A stretch of 64,000 nt of DNA from Diaphorobacter sp. HDW4B (lineage in GTDB: Bacteria > Pseudomonadota > Gammaproteobacteria > Burkholderiales > Burkholderiaceae_C), in contig NZ_CP049905.1 in NCBI RefSeq assembly GCF_011305535.1, forward strand, positions 2,945,501-3,009,500, read 5' to 3'. This document shows positions 23,771 to 31,875 of the stretch, piece by piece (position 1 is the stretch's first letter; every line of letters begins with the position of its first letter). Under the pieces are notes generated by a model. It searched no databases. It saw nothing but the letters and a program-made list of their open reading frames with translations, and was not told where the DNA came from. A program made the translations under genes and the position numbers.

Positions 23771-24559
23771 TCAGGCGTCGGCGGCTTTGCGGACCACGGC
23801 CAGCGCGCGGCACAAATCGGCCCAGGCGGAGGCCTTGGCGTCGGGGGCGCGCAGCAGGTAGGCGGGGTCGTAGCTGACGATGGCGGGCGTGCCATTGACC
23901 AGTTGATGCTGTGCGGCGCGCAGGCGACCCAGCGGCTCGCGATTGCCCAGCGTGGCGCGGGCTGCGCCGAGGCCGAGAATCAGCACCATCGCGGGTTGCA
24001 GCTCGGCCAGGGTCTGCGCGAGTGCGGCGTTGATGGCTTCGGTGTTGATGTCCTGACCGGGCGCGGAGCGTTCCAGCACGCAGGCAAAGGTGCGCGGGTG
24101 CAGGTGCAAGCGCATGGCGCGCAGCATGTTGTCGAGCAGCTTGCCGGAGTCGCCGCCGAAGGGCTCGTCGGGAGTGGCGGTCTCGAAGACCACCAGCCAG
24201 CCGGAGCCGAGTTCCTTGGGTGTCTTTGCCGCGTCGGCTTGAGGGTACAGCGGCTGCGGTGCACGCAGGCTCGCGGTGGCGGCCGATGCGGATTCGTCCA
24301 CTTGGGCGACTGGTGCCGTGACCGGAGCGGCAGGGCGCTGAACGGGTGGGCGTGGTTGCTGCCTTGCTTGCGGTGCGCTGTCGCGCTCGATGACGGGTGC
24401 GTCCATCACGGCGGTGTCGCCAGCAGTGACGCGCGCAACCACAGGGATAGGGCGGGCTTGGGCGACGGGGGCCGCCACAGGCTTGGGCGCAGGTTGCCAG
24501 AGCGTGATGCCCATCTCCTGCAGCATGGCACGTTGGCGTGCGTCCAGTTGGAGGCTCAT
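23771..24559 (-). CDS. uracil-DNA glycosylase-superfamily protein with Ala/Pro-rich linker
   Basis: The 262-residue product has a short N-terminal piece (LDARQRAMLQEMGITLW), an Ala/Pro-rich linker (about 22-105), and a C-terminal domain resembling the UDG fold: FGGDSGKLLDNMLRAM, AMVLILGLGAARATLG and VSYDPAYLLRAP. The Cys ligands of family-4 iron-sulfur UDGs are not evident (one Cys in the whole domain core), so activity is uncertain. Its start overlaps the rimI stop by 4 bp, hence translational coupling in a tsaB-rimI-UDG operon, an arrangement common in Burkholderiales. Confidence 0.7.
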   Translation of the reverse strand: MSLQLDARQRAMLQEMGITLWQPAPKPVAAPVAQARPIPVVARVTAGDTAVMDAPVIERDSAPQARQQPRPPVQRPAAPVTAPVAQVDESASAATASLRAPQPLYPQADAAKTPKELGSGWLVVFETATPDEPFGGDSGKLLDNMLRAMRLHLHPRTFACVLERSAPGQDINTEAINAALAQTLAELQPAMVLILGLGAARATLGNREPLGRLRAAQHQLVNGTPAIVSYDPAYLLRAPDAKASAWADLCRALAVVRKAADA

Positions 24560-25038
24560 AGTTGGATGCTCATGACGACGGCGTCTTCGCGTTCGCCCAT
24601 TTCGGCAGGGTAGTAGCGCTTGCGCTCGCCCACGCGGCGGAAGCCGAATTTTTCATAGATTTCGCGGGCGCGGGTGTTGCTCACCCGCACTTCCAGCCAC
24701 AGCCATTGCGCATTCTGCGAACGCGACCAGAGCACCAGCGCCTGGAGCAGCAGATGCGCCAATCCCTGGCGCTGAAAAGCCGGGGCGACGGTGATGTTCA
24801 GCAGATGCACTTCGTCCACGCCTTGCATGGCCACAAAATAGCCGAGCAGTTCATCGCCGCGCAGCAGCACCTGGATCTGGTAGCCCGAGGACATGGCGTC
24901 GATGAAGTTGCCGCGCGACCAAGGGTGGGAATACGCGCTTTGCTCCACCTCCAGCAGCGCCTCCAGCCGCGACAGGGTCAACAGCTCGAAGTGCGGATCG
25001 TCCGCGTCCTGCAGTGGTGAATGGAGATGGGCGCTCAT
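24556..25038 (-). CDS. rimI: ribosomal protein S18-alanine N-acetyltransferase
   Basis: The 160-residue GNAT acetyltransferase has the acetyl-CoA loop VAPAFQRQGLAHLLL (QRxGxA) and the late RIMI pattern WLEVRVSNTRAREIYEKFGFRRVGERKRYY. RimI acetylates the N-terminal Ala of ribosomal protein S18. I start at the ATG at 25038 (SAHLHSPL), though the frame allows 12 more residues. It is downstream of tsaB on the same strand and overlaps the UDG-like gene by 4 bp. The tsaB-rimI pairing is widespread. Confidence 0.9.
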   Translation of the reverse strand: MSAHLHSPLQDADDPHFELLTLSRLEALLEVEQSAYSHPWSRGNFIDAMSSGYQIQVLLRGDELLGYFVAMQGVDEVHLLNITVAPAFQRQGLAHLLLQALVLWSRSQNAQWLWLEVRVSNTRAREIYEKFGFRRVGERKRYYPAEMGEREDAVVMSIQL

Positions 25039-25145
25039 GTGTTGGAGTGAGAGTGTAGGCCGAACGGAATGCATGGAATCTTCCGATGTTTGCGCGTTGC
25101 CGGGCAGTCAGGAATGTACCAACAGCCAGCCGCCTGACCAAGCAC

Positions 25146-25868
25146 TCATGGGTTCGTCGCCGCCTGCGCCAGCCGCCGCTTGGCCTCTTCGCGCTCGGCC
25201 GTGGTCTGGGCCACCTTGTCGCGGATATAGAGCGGCAGGGCTTCGCTTGCAGGCACGGCCAGGCCTTGGGCGAGCAGCGCGGGCGTGAGCCGCAGCATGG
25301 CGCTGGCCATGGGCAGGGCATGCACATGCGGTGATTGCGGTGCCAAGCGCTCGCCATAGGCGGCCTGGGCATTCCCGGCCACGGTGAAATCGGCTTCGAC
25401 CACCAGATCCTGCGGCGCAAGCAGGTTGAAATCATCGAGGTGGCTCCAGCGGCCAGCCGCTGCATCCCATGTGTAAGCAGCAGCATAGACTTCGTCCATG
25501 CGCGCATCGAGCACCGCGTGAACCTGCGTCACTCCATGCTGCACGCGAGCGGTTTCGGCCACGGCGAGAAGCGAATCCACGGGCAGGACCGGCACGCCCT
25601 TGCCCTTGCGCGCACCAAAGGCCAAGCCTTGCGAGACCGAGCAGGCGGTGCGCAGGCCGGTGAACGAGCCAGGGCCGCGCCCGAAGACGATCAGGTCCAG
25701 ATCGTCGAACGAAAAACCGGCACTCGCCATCAACTCGCGGATCAGCGGAATCAGCGCGGCGGACGACTGGGCACCGCCGGGCGCGCTGCGCTCCAGAACA
25801 GCTCCATCGCCTTTTTGAACGGCAACGGAAAGCGTATCGGTGCTGGTGTCTAGCGCGAGGAGATTCAT
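25146..25868 (-). CDS. tsaB: tRNA threonylcarbamoyladenosine biosynthesis protein TsaB
   Basis: The 240-residue protein belongs to the ASKHA fold: it starts NLLALDTSTDTLSVAV, has LDLIVFGRGPGSFTGLRTAC as its core signature, and VLDARMDEVYAAAY. TsaB works with TsaD and TsaE to put the threonylcarbamoyl group on A37 of ANN-decoding tRNAs. The ATG at 25868 is chosen because the conserved N-terminus starts there. The partner tsaC lies at 30864-31859 in this window but in a different transcript. Confidence 0.92.
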   Translation of the reverse strand: MNLLALDTSTDTLSVAVQKGDGAVLERSAPGGAQSSAALIPLIRELMASAGFSFDDLDLIVFGRGPGSFTGLRTACSVSQGLAFGARKGKGVPVLPVDSLLAVAETARVQHGVTQVHAVLDARMDEVYAAAYTWDAAAGRWSHLDDFNLLAPQDLVVEADFTVAGNAQAAYGERLAPQSPHVHALPMASAMLRLTPALLAQGLAVPASEALPLYIRDKVAQTTAEREEAKRRLAQAATNP

Positions 25869-26003
25869 TGTGCGGGGGAGGGAGCGGAGAAAGGGCGCTT
25901 CACAGAACGAAAGGGCCATCCGCAATTATCGTCCGGTGGCAATATCCGTGGGGGTTTGCCAGCATTGTTGGCCGAAAAGCCCGATAAATCATAGACTTGA
26001 AGG

Positions 26004-27554
26004 ATGTCCTTGAAATTCCCTGCCGTCTCCGTTCTTGCCTGCGCCCTGTTGACGGGATGGCTTGTTCCCGTTTCGGCCCAGACCACTGCCAGCCCCGCCT
26101 CCTCGGCCACGTCATCCGTCACTCCACAACAACAGTCCTTGCCGCCCGCCGTCGAGGCGGCCCTGCAGCGCGCCAAGGTGCCGCGCGAGGCGCTGTCGGC
26201 CATGGTCGTCGAGCTGGATTCGCCTGCCAAGGGCACAACCAAGCTGGCCTATCGCGCCGACGAGCCCGCCAATCCGGCCTCGGTGATGAAGCTGGTCACG
26301 ACCTATGCGGCGCTTGACCTGCTCGGCCCGGCCTTCCAGTGGGAAACGCCGGTCTACATGGACGCTCAGCCGCAGGACGGCGCGCTGCGCGGCAATGTCT
26401 ACATTCAAGGCAACGGCGATCCGCAACTGGTGCTGGAGCGCCTGTGGCTCACCATGCGCCGCCTGCGCAGCATGGGCGTGACGGTGATCGTGGGCGACAT
26501 CGTGCTCGATCGCTCGGCCTTCGACATCGCCACGCGCGATGCGTCCAAGTTCGATGGCGAGCCCTGGCGTCCCTACAACGTCGCGCCGGATGCGTTGCTC
26601 ATCAACTTCAAGGCCATGAACATGCGCTTTGTGCCCGACGCCGCAGCGGGCGTGGCGCGCATCAGCTACGAGCCGCCGATGGGCAGCATGCAACTGCCGG
26701 CGTCCGTTCCGCTGGCACCTGCGGCGACGGCGTGCGGAGACTGGCAAGCGGCGCTCAAGGCCGAGTTGAGCGAGCCGGGACGCGTCAGCTTTCTGGGGAA
26801 TTTCCCGCCCTCCTGCGGCGAGCGCGAATGGGCGATTGCGCCCGCCGATCCGGACGGCTATGCCGCACGTGCCATCGAAGGCATGTGGCGCGAGCTGGGT
26901 GGCAAGGTCACAGGATCGGTGCGCGACGGCAAGGTGCCAGCGGGACTCAAGCCGGTGTTCGTGAACAAGTCGCTGTCGCTGGCCGAGGTGATTCGGGACA
27001 TCAACAAATACAGCAACAACGTGATGACGCAGCAACTGTTCCTCACGCTGGGGCTGCAGGCCACGGGGCGCGGCTCGTGGGATTCCGGCAAGCAGGCCAT
27101 CGGCAACTGGTGGCGCAGCCGCTGGCCGCAACTCACATCGCCGGTCTGGGAAAACGGCGCGGGCCTGAGTCGCGAAGAGCGCGTCACGGCGCGTGCGCTT
27201 TCGGGCATGTTGCAGACGGCCTGGGCTTCACCACAGATGCCGGAGCTGCTGTCGTCGCTGCCCATCGTCGGCGTGGATGGCACGCTGCGCCGCGTGAACA
27301 CCGCAAGCGCCAAGGGCATGGCGCACCTGAAAACCGGCACCTTGCGCGACGTCACGGCGCTCGCGGGGGTGGTCAATTCCAACAGCGGCAAGCGCTATGT
27401 GCTGGTGGGCATGATCAACCACCCGCTGGCACCGAACGCCCGCCCCGCGCTGCATGCCTTGATCGACTGGGCCGCGCAGGATGCGCCAGCCTTTTCCTCG
27501 ACCGTCGCGGCCCATTCCGGGGCTGCTGGCGCAAAGGCAACGCTGCGTCGCTGA
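26004..27554 (+). CDS. dacB: D-alanyl-D-alanine carboxypeptidase/endopeptidase (PBP4)
   Basis: The 516-residue penicillin-binding protein has a Sec signal (hydrophobic 5-22, cleavage after SAQ or nearby) and the three serine-peptidase motifs: SVMK at 93-96 (PASVMKL), SNN (INKYSNNVM) and KTG (HLKTGTLRD). The large insertion between SxxK and SxN is typical of class C PBP4. It trims or cleaves peptidoglycan cross-links in the periplasm. A terminator follows 43 bp after the stop. Confidence 0.93.
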   Translation: MSLKFPAVSVLACALLTGWLVPVSAQTTASPASSATSSVTPQQQSLPPAVEAALQRAKVPREALSAMVVELDSPAKGTTKLAYRADEPANPASVMKLVTTYAALDLLGPAFQWETPVYMDAQPQDGALRGNVYIQGNGDPQLVLERLWLTMRRLRSMGVTVIVGDIVLDRSAFDIATRDASKFDGEPWRPYNVAPDALLINFKAMNMRFVPDAAAGVARISYEPPMGSMQLPASVPLAPAATACGDWQAALKAELSEPGRVSFLGNFPPSCGEREWAIAPADPDGYAARAIEGMWRELGGKVTGSVRDGKVPAGLKPVFVNKSLSLAEVIRDINKYSNNVMTQQLFLTLGLQATGRGSWDSGKQAIGNWWRSRWPQLTSPVWENGAGLSREERVTARALSGMLQTAWASPQMPELLSSLPIVGVDGTLRRVNTASAKGMAHLKTGTLRDVTALAGVVNSNSGKRYVLVGMINHPLAPNARPALHALIDWAAQDAPAFSSTVAAHSGAAGAKATLRR

Positions 27555-27597
27555 ACGTAACGCCAAATCAGGCGAAACCCTCGTGACCCACCTCAAC

Positions 27598-27632
27598 CAA
27601 TGCCCTCCAATGCGGAGGGCATTGCTTTTTTT
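27598..27632 (+). terminator. rho-independent terminator of dacB
   Basis: CAATGCCCTCC (27598-27608) and GGAGGGCATTG (27614-27624) form a perfect 11-bp stem with a 5-nt loop followed by CTTTTTTT. Confidence 0.95.
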
Positions 27633-27752
27633 CGCCTATCGTTTTCCCGGCATTTGACGTACATCTGTCTCCAAATGTTGATCGAATACGTTGTTTCGGC
27701 GGGAATTCAGTGTTTACCCACATATGAGCATTTGCTGATCATCACTATCATT

Positions 27753-27781
27753 TTGAAAAAAACGAACGGTCGTTCGATTCA
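27753..27781 (+). promoter_or_regulatory. palindromic operator CGAACG-GT-CGTTCG overlapping a candidate promoter
   Basis: The palindrome occupies 27763-27776, 22 bp before the GDSL gene. TTGAAA (27753-27758) and GATTCA (27776-27781), 17 bp apart, could be -35 and -10 boxes, so the palindrome would sit inside the promoter spacer, a repressor position. The form is that of TetR-family sites. A related, weaker site lies before fadD at 19417-19430. Confidence 0.5.
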
Positions 27782-27798
27782 ATGAAGGAGCACTGTAA

Positions 27799-28953
27799 AT
27801 GAAAGCACGCATGCGTTTGCATTGGGTTGCCGCGGCAGCTGCCGCTGTGGCATTGGTCGCCTGTGGCGGTGGGGGCGGAAGCACCACACCGGCCGAGAAG
27901 GTCACAAAGGTTCGGGTGATGGGCGACAGCCTGTCGGACACCGGCACATTCGGCATCAAGGCCACTGTGCAGAATGCCGGCAATCCCAAGGACCCCAAGG
28001 GCGCTTCCTGGATGTGGGTCGAGCATGTGGCCAATCGCTATGGCGTCGAACTGTGCTCGCACTACCGTGCAACCAGCGAGACTGCCTATTCGACTGTTGC
28101 CAACTGCAGCAACTACGCAGTGGCCGGTGGTCGCATCAACAACTACACCAACCCGCAGGATCCGCACTCCATCACCAAGCAGATCACAGATGCAGGCGCC
28201 ACGGCCTATGCATCGGATGAGCTGGTGCTGATCGATGGCGGCGGCAACGATGCGGCTGACCTGTTCGGTGCCTATCTGGCGGCCTCGACCGATGGCGGCA
28301 AGAGCTTCTTCGCACTGCTGGGCACGATGCTCGACGCGGCGACCGTGCAGGCGCTGGCGGCGCAAGGTGCGGCTGGCATGCCCAAGGCAGGCGCTGCCTA
28401 CATGCAGGCGCTGGCGGTCTATTTCTCCAAGAACATCAAGACCAACACCTTCGACAAGGGCGCAACCCGCGTGGCCGTGCTGAACATGCCCGGCGTGACG
28501 CTGACGCCAAAGTTCCAGATGGTGCTCAAGAAGGTCACCGCGACGCAAGGCGCTGCGGCAGCCGCTCAGCTGAACACGCTGTTCGACACCTGGGTGCAGA
28601 CCTTCAACACGCAGCTGAAGACCAGCCTCGGCACCGATTCGCGTCTGGCACTGGTGGACTTCTATGACTCGTTCAAGGACCAGGCCGCCAATCCGGCGCA
28701 GTACTCCTACCAGAACGTGACCGACCCCGTCTGCTCGCCTACGGGTCAGGATGCATCCGGTCTGCCGACCTACACCTTCTCCACCTGCACGGCAGCATCG
28801 TTGTCTGCGAAGACACCACCCACAGGTGCAACCGGTGGTGCGGACTGGTGGCGCAGCTACGGTTTTGCCGATGCCTTCCACCCCACGCCATACGGCCAAC
28901 AACTGATGAGCCAGCTGGCCTCGCGCTCGCTGTCGCAAGCCGGTTGGTATTGA
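27799..28953 (+). CDS. SGNH/GDSL-family esterase/lipase, lipoprotein
   Basis: The 384-residue protein has a lipoprotein signal (lipobox ALVAC, Cys near residue 23, then a Gly run) and a GDSL hydrolase domain. Block I is VMGDSLSDTG with the catalytic Ser, block III is IDGGGNDAAD, and block V is FADAFHPTPYGQQLM with the catalytic Asp and His. It probably hydrolyses esters or lipids outside the inner membrane. AAGGAGCACTG precedes ATG 27799 and a palindromic operator lies 22 bp upstream. The OmpW-type gene follows after 33 bp, probably in the same transcript. Confidence 0.88.
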   Translation: MKARMRLHWVAAAAAAVALVACGGGGGSTTPAEKVTKVRVMGDSLSDTGTFGIKATVQNAGNPKDPKGASWMWVEHVANRYGVELCSHYRATSETAYSTVANCSNYAVAGGRINNYTNPQDPHSITKQITDAGATAYASDELVLIDGGGNDAADLFGAYLAASTDGGKSFFALLGTMLDAATVQALAAQGAAGMPKAGAAYMQALAVYFSKNIKTNTFDKGATRVAVLNMPGVTLTPKFQMVLKKVTATQGAAAAAQLNTLFDTWVQTFNTQLKTSLGTDSRLALVDFYDSFKDQAANPAQYSYQNVTDPVCSPTGQDASGLPTYTFSTCTAASLSAKTPPTGATGGADWWRSYGFADAFHPTPYGQQLMSQLASRSLSQAGWY

Positions 28954-28986
28954 TCTGACCAGATATCGAACTCAGGAGGCAAATTC

Positions 28987-29658
28987 ATGAAAACCTTCCT
29001 CAAGGCCAGTGCTGCCGTGATGGTATTGGCAGCATGTGCAGCGGCGCAGGCGCAAGTCGCGGGCACGTTCAGCGCGCGTGCCGGTGTCACGCGCATCATG
29101 CCGGACGTGACGAGCGGCAACCTTTCCGCGCCGAGCTTTCCGGGCACCACGATCTCGGTGGGCGACGCGACCCAGGTGTCGGGTGGCGTGAACTACATGC
29201 TGACGGACAACATCTCTCTGGACTTGCCGCTGGCTCTGCCGTTCAAGCACAAGTTCTATGGTGATGGTGCGATCGCTGGCACGGGTCAGCTCGGTCAGGT
29301 CAAGGTGCTGCCAGCGACGCTGTTCGTGCAGTACCGTTTCCTCGAAGCGAACTCGGCCTTCCGTCCGTACGTCGGTCTGGGGGTGACCTACGCCAAGTTC
29401 TTCAAGAACCGCACGACCGCCACGCTGACCGGCCTGACCGGCGGCTCGCCGAACAACCCGACCACGGCCAAGATGGACAACAAGTTCGCTCTGACGCCGC
29501 AGATCGGCTTTGTCTACAACATCAACGAGCGCTGGTTCGTGAACGCTTCGTACTACAAGTCGTTCCTGAAGACCAAGGCGCACTTGTCCACAGGTCAGAG
29601 CATCTCGGTGAAGCTCAATCCCGACGTCGTGTCCTTCGACATCGGTTACAAGTTCTGA
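28987..29658 (+). CDS. OmpW-family outer membrane protein
   Basis: The 223-residue protein has a Sec signal (KTFLKASAAVMVLAACAAAQAQ with cleavage after the AQA) and an eight-strand beta-barrel pattern ending in FDIGYKF, the terminal Phe expected for outer membrane insertion. OmpW marks are the VLPATLFVQYRF strand and FRPYVGLGVTYAKFF. OmpW proteins form narrow hydrophobic channels for small nonpolar molecules. The location behind a secreted esterase suggests uptake of released hydrophobic products (inferred). Confidence 0.88.
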   Translation: MKTFLKASAAVMVLAACAAAQAQVAGTFSARAGVTRIMPDVTSGNLSAPSFPGTTISVGDATQVSGGVNYMLTDNISLDLPLALPFKHKFYGDGAIAGTGQLGQVKVLPATLFVQYRFLEANSAFRPYVGLGVTYAKFFKNRTTATLTGLTGGSPNNPTTAKMDNKFALTPQIGFVYNINERWFVNASYYKSFLKTKAHLSTGQSISVKLNPDVVSFDIGYKF

Positions 29659-29685
29659 ACGAAAACCTCCAAGGTGTTCAGCGGT

Positions 29686-29708
29686 CGACCCCTCGGGGTC
29701 GGCTTTTT
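29686..29708 (+). terminator. rho-independent terminator after the OmpW gene
   Basis: A GC-rich stem of the form CGACCCC...GGGGTCG with a very short loop is followed by GCTTTTTT, 28 bp after the stop. Confidence 0.8.
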
Positions 29709-29750
29709 TGTTTCTGCGCGCAGCAGCAATAGTGACGCCGGAAATGAAAA

Positions 29751-29785
29751 CGGGCGGCAACCGGTTTTGCACCGATTGCCGCCCG
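29751..29785 (-). terminator. rho-independent terminator of the minus-strand GDSL-like gene
   Basis: GGGCGGCAACCGGT (29752-29765) and ACCGATTGCCGCCC (29771-29784) form a stem of 14 positions with one mismatch; on the minus strand it is followed by GTTTTC. It lies 32 bp after the stop of the minus-strand gene. Confidence 0.75.
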
Positions 29786-29816
29786 TGGTCGCAATGACTG
29801 CGGGTGGAACGTCAGA

Positions 29817-30773
29817 TCACCACTGATTGATGATGATGTCGCGCGCGTAGTCGCCCAGACGGCGGTTGGCCTCGGGGCTCAGGTAGATCTTGTCGGCGAA
29901 CACGTAGCGGTTGTAGTTCACGTCGTTCACGGTGCTGGTGGTGCACAGTGCGGAGTTGATCTCGTTGGTGCCGATGCCAATGCCTGCGCCGGTGTCCACC
30001 GAGTTGCAGACAGGCTTGTCGCTGTTGGTGAAGCCGAAGCTGCCTGGGCTGCCTTCGAACAGGTTCACCTCGTAGGCCACGTCGATGTACATGACCTGCT
30101 TGCCGGTGAGGTTGTCGGTCAGGTCGATCTTGAGCTTGTTGTTCAGCGCGATGCTGAGCGAGCTGAGCAGAGCTTCCTTGTTGATGGCCTTGGCCCATGG
30201 CGAGCGGCTCAGGTCATAGGTGCCCGTCACGACGATGTGCTTGGCGCCAGCGCTGTTCAGGCGACGCACCTGCACAGCCAGATCGGCACCGGCTTGCACC
30301 ACGTTGGCTTTCAACTGCTCTTCGGTGATCGTGCCGTTGAGGAAGGCGTTGGTGTTGGCGATCACATCGCTCACGCCAGCGCTCACCACGAAAATGTCGT
30401 CGTTGGTGATCTTGTTGCTGGCGAGGAAGGTGTCGACCTGCTTGACGACGGTCGGCGTGTTGGCGTTGCCAACCACATCGGGCGTCGCGGAGATGCGGGC
30501 GTTGCCGTAGGCGTAGTTGGTGCCGCCCTTGGACGAGGCAGTGGTCTTCACGTCGTAGCGCGATGCGAACTGGGCGGTCCAGTTGTTGATGCTGCCATCA
30601 TTCACGGAATACGAGGTGCCGAGCTGACCCTGATCTGCGAGGCCGTCGCCAAAAATCACGAAGCGGTCGGGGCTGATTGCCGATTCCACACTGCTGGAGC
30701 CGCAAGCGGTGAGCAGGGCTGCCGAGGCGCAGGCCGCTGCCACAAGTGTGCGACGCATCCAATTTGCTGCCAT
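29817..30773 (-). CDS. GDSL-like lipoprotein lacking catalytic Ser (likely pseudoenzyme)
   Basis: The 318-residue protein has a lipoprotein signal (WMRRTLVAAACASAALLTAC, Cys near residue 24) and an SGNH-hydrolase frame, but block I reads FVIFGDGLADQG: the nucleophile Ser is Gly. The final block, FADKIYLSPEANRRLG, lacks the His of the usual DxxHP. VVSAGVSDVIANTN stands where GxND is expected, with Ser for Asn. The fold therefore seems kept while catalysis is lost. I start at ATG 30773, preceded by TTGGAG; four residues more are possible from a TTG. It is convergent with the active GDSL/OmpW pair, and a terminator lies between. Confidence 0.8.
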   Translation of the reverse strand: MAANWMRRTLVAAACASAALLTACGSSSVESAISPDRFVIFGDGLADQGQLGTSYSVNDGSINNWTAQFASRYDVKTTASSKGGTNYAYGNARISATPDVVGNANTPTVVKQVDTFLASNKITNDDIFVVSAGVSDVIANTNAFLNGTITEEQLKANVVQAGADLAVQVRRLNSAGAKHIVVTGTYDLSRSPWAKAINKEALLSSLSIALNNKLKIDLTDNLTGKQVMYIDVAYEVNLFEGSPGSFGFTNSDKPVCNSVDTGAGIGIGTNEINSALCTTSTVNDVNYNRYVFADKIYLSPEANRRLGDYARDIIINQW

Positions 30774-30863
30774 AAAAATCTCCAAAACGATGGCGTGAGT
30801 GTAACTAGTGCATGTAAACCATGGGCGAGCATCCGCTACAAACTGTAGGGGGTGCTCTGGATG

Positions 30864-31859
30864 TCATGCGGCCGCTGCGCGTTGCAGTCGGTCGCGGACA
30901 CCTTCCCAATCTTCGGATTCTGGTGGCAACTCCACCCAGATGAGTTTGACCTCGGCGGTATCGAAGTCACGCAGCGCGGCAAACAGCTCCTTGCTTGCTT
31001 CATGTGCATCGTCGGGCATGCGGCGCAGCACCAGTCCCCTGGCGGGTGTGAGCATGCGCGTGCGAGAGTACACCGCGATGTTCGCGGTATCCTTGCCCAT
31101 GATTTCGAGCGCGGTCTGGATCTGCTTGGCGCTCATCAGTCGCACGGTGGCGCTGGGCGCGTAGTGCGCGAGCAGCGTGCCCGAAGCGCGCGGCGTGTGC
31201 TCCGGCATCTCTTCCTTGGACAGCGGGCGAATGCCGCAGGCGCGCTCGATGTCGTCGCGCGTGATTGCGCCGGGGCGCAGCAGCACGGGCGTGCCGCGTG
31301 TGCAGTCCACGATGGTCGATTCGATGCCGACCTCGCACGCGCCGCCATCGAGCACCAGCAGATCGTCGCCGAACTCCGAGGCCACATGCGCTGCGGTCGT
31401 CGGGCTCACGCGGCCGAACTTGTTGGCGCTGGGCGCGGCCACGCCCCACACGGGCTTGTCGAGCGTCTGGCAGGCCAGCAGCAGGTTATGCGCGACGGGG
31501 TGCGAAGGGCAACGCAGGCCCACGCTGTCCTGTCCGCCGGTCGAGGCCTTGGCGGCTTGCGGCAGGCGCGGCAGGATCACGGTGAGCGGACCGGGCCAGA
31601 AGGCGTCGATCAGCTTCTGGGCGAAGACCGGCACTTCCTTGGCGTAGCGCCGAATGCTGTCGGCGTCGGCCACATGCACGATCAACGGATGGTTGGTCGG
31701 TCGGCCCTTGGCGGCAAAAATCTGCGCCACGGCGGCGTCATCGTCGGCATCGGCTGCCAGACCATAGACCGTCTCCGTCGGCATGCCCAGCAGATCACCG
31801 CGTGCGAGCGCCTCGGCGGCCTTTTGCACCGCGTCGGGCTGACTTCCGTCCAGAATCAT
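30864..31859 (-). CDS. tsaC: L-threonylcarbamoyladenylate synthase
   Basis: The 331-residue protein is the long (Sua5-like) form: an N-terminal YrdC domain with GDLLGMPTETVYGLAADA, KGRPTNHPLIVHV, WPGPLTVILP and GVAAPSANKFGRVSPTTAAHV, a linker, and a C-terminal Sua5 domain containing GTLLAHYAPSATVRL. It makes threonylcarbamoyl-AMP from Thr, bicarbonate and ATP, the first step of tRNA t6A37. The start is placed at 31859 (MILDGSQPD). The gene follows purK by 16 bp on the same strand, so it shares the purE-purK transcript. Confidence 0.92.
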   Translation of the reverse strand: MILDGSQPDAVQKAAEALARGDLLGMPTETVYGLAADADDDAAVAQIFAAKGRPTNHPLIVHVADADSIRRYAKEVPVFAQKLIDAFWPGPLTVILPRLPQAAKASTGGQDSVGLRCPSHPVAHNLLLACQTLDKPVWGVAAPSANKFGRVSPTTAAHVASEFGDDLLVLDGGACEVGIESTIVDCTRGTPVLLRPGAITRDDIERACGIRPLSKEEMPEHTPRASGTLLAHYAPSATVRLMSAKQIQTALEIMGKDTANIAVYSRTRMLTPARGLVLRRMPDDAHEASKELFAALRDFDTAEVKLIWVELPPESEDWEGVRDRLQRAAAA

Positions 31860-31875
31860 GACGTGCTGCCCGCTT

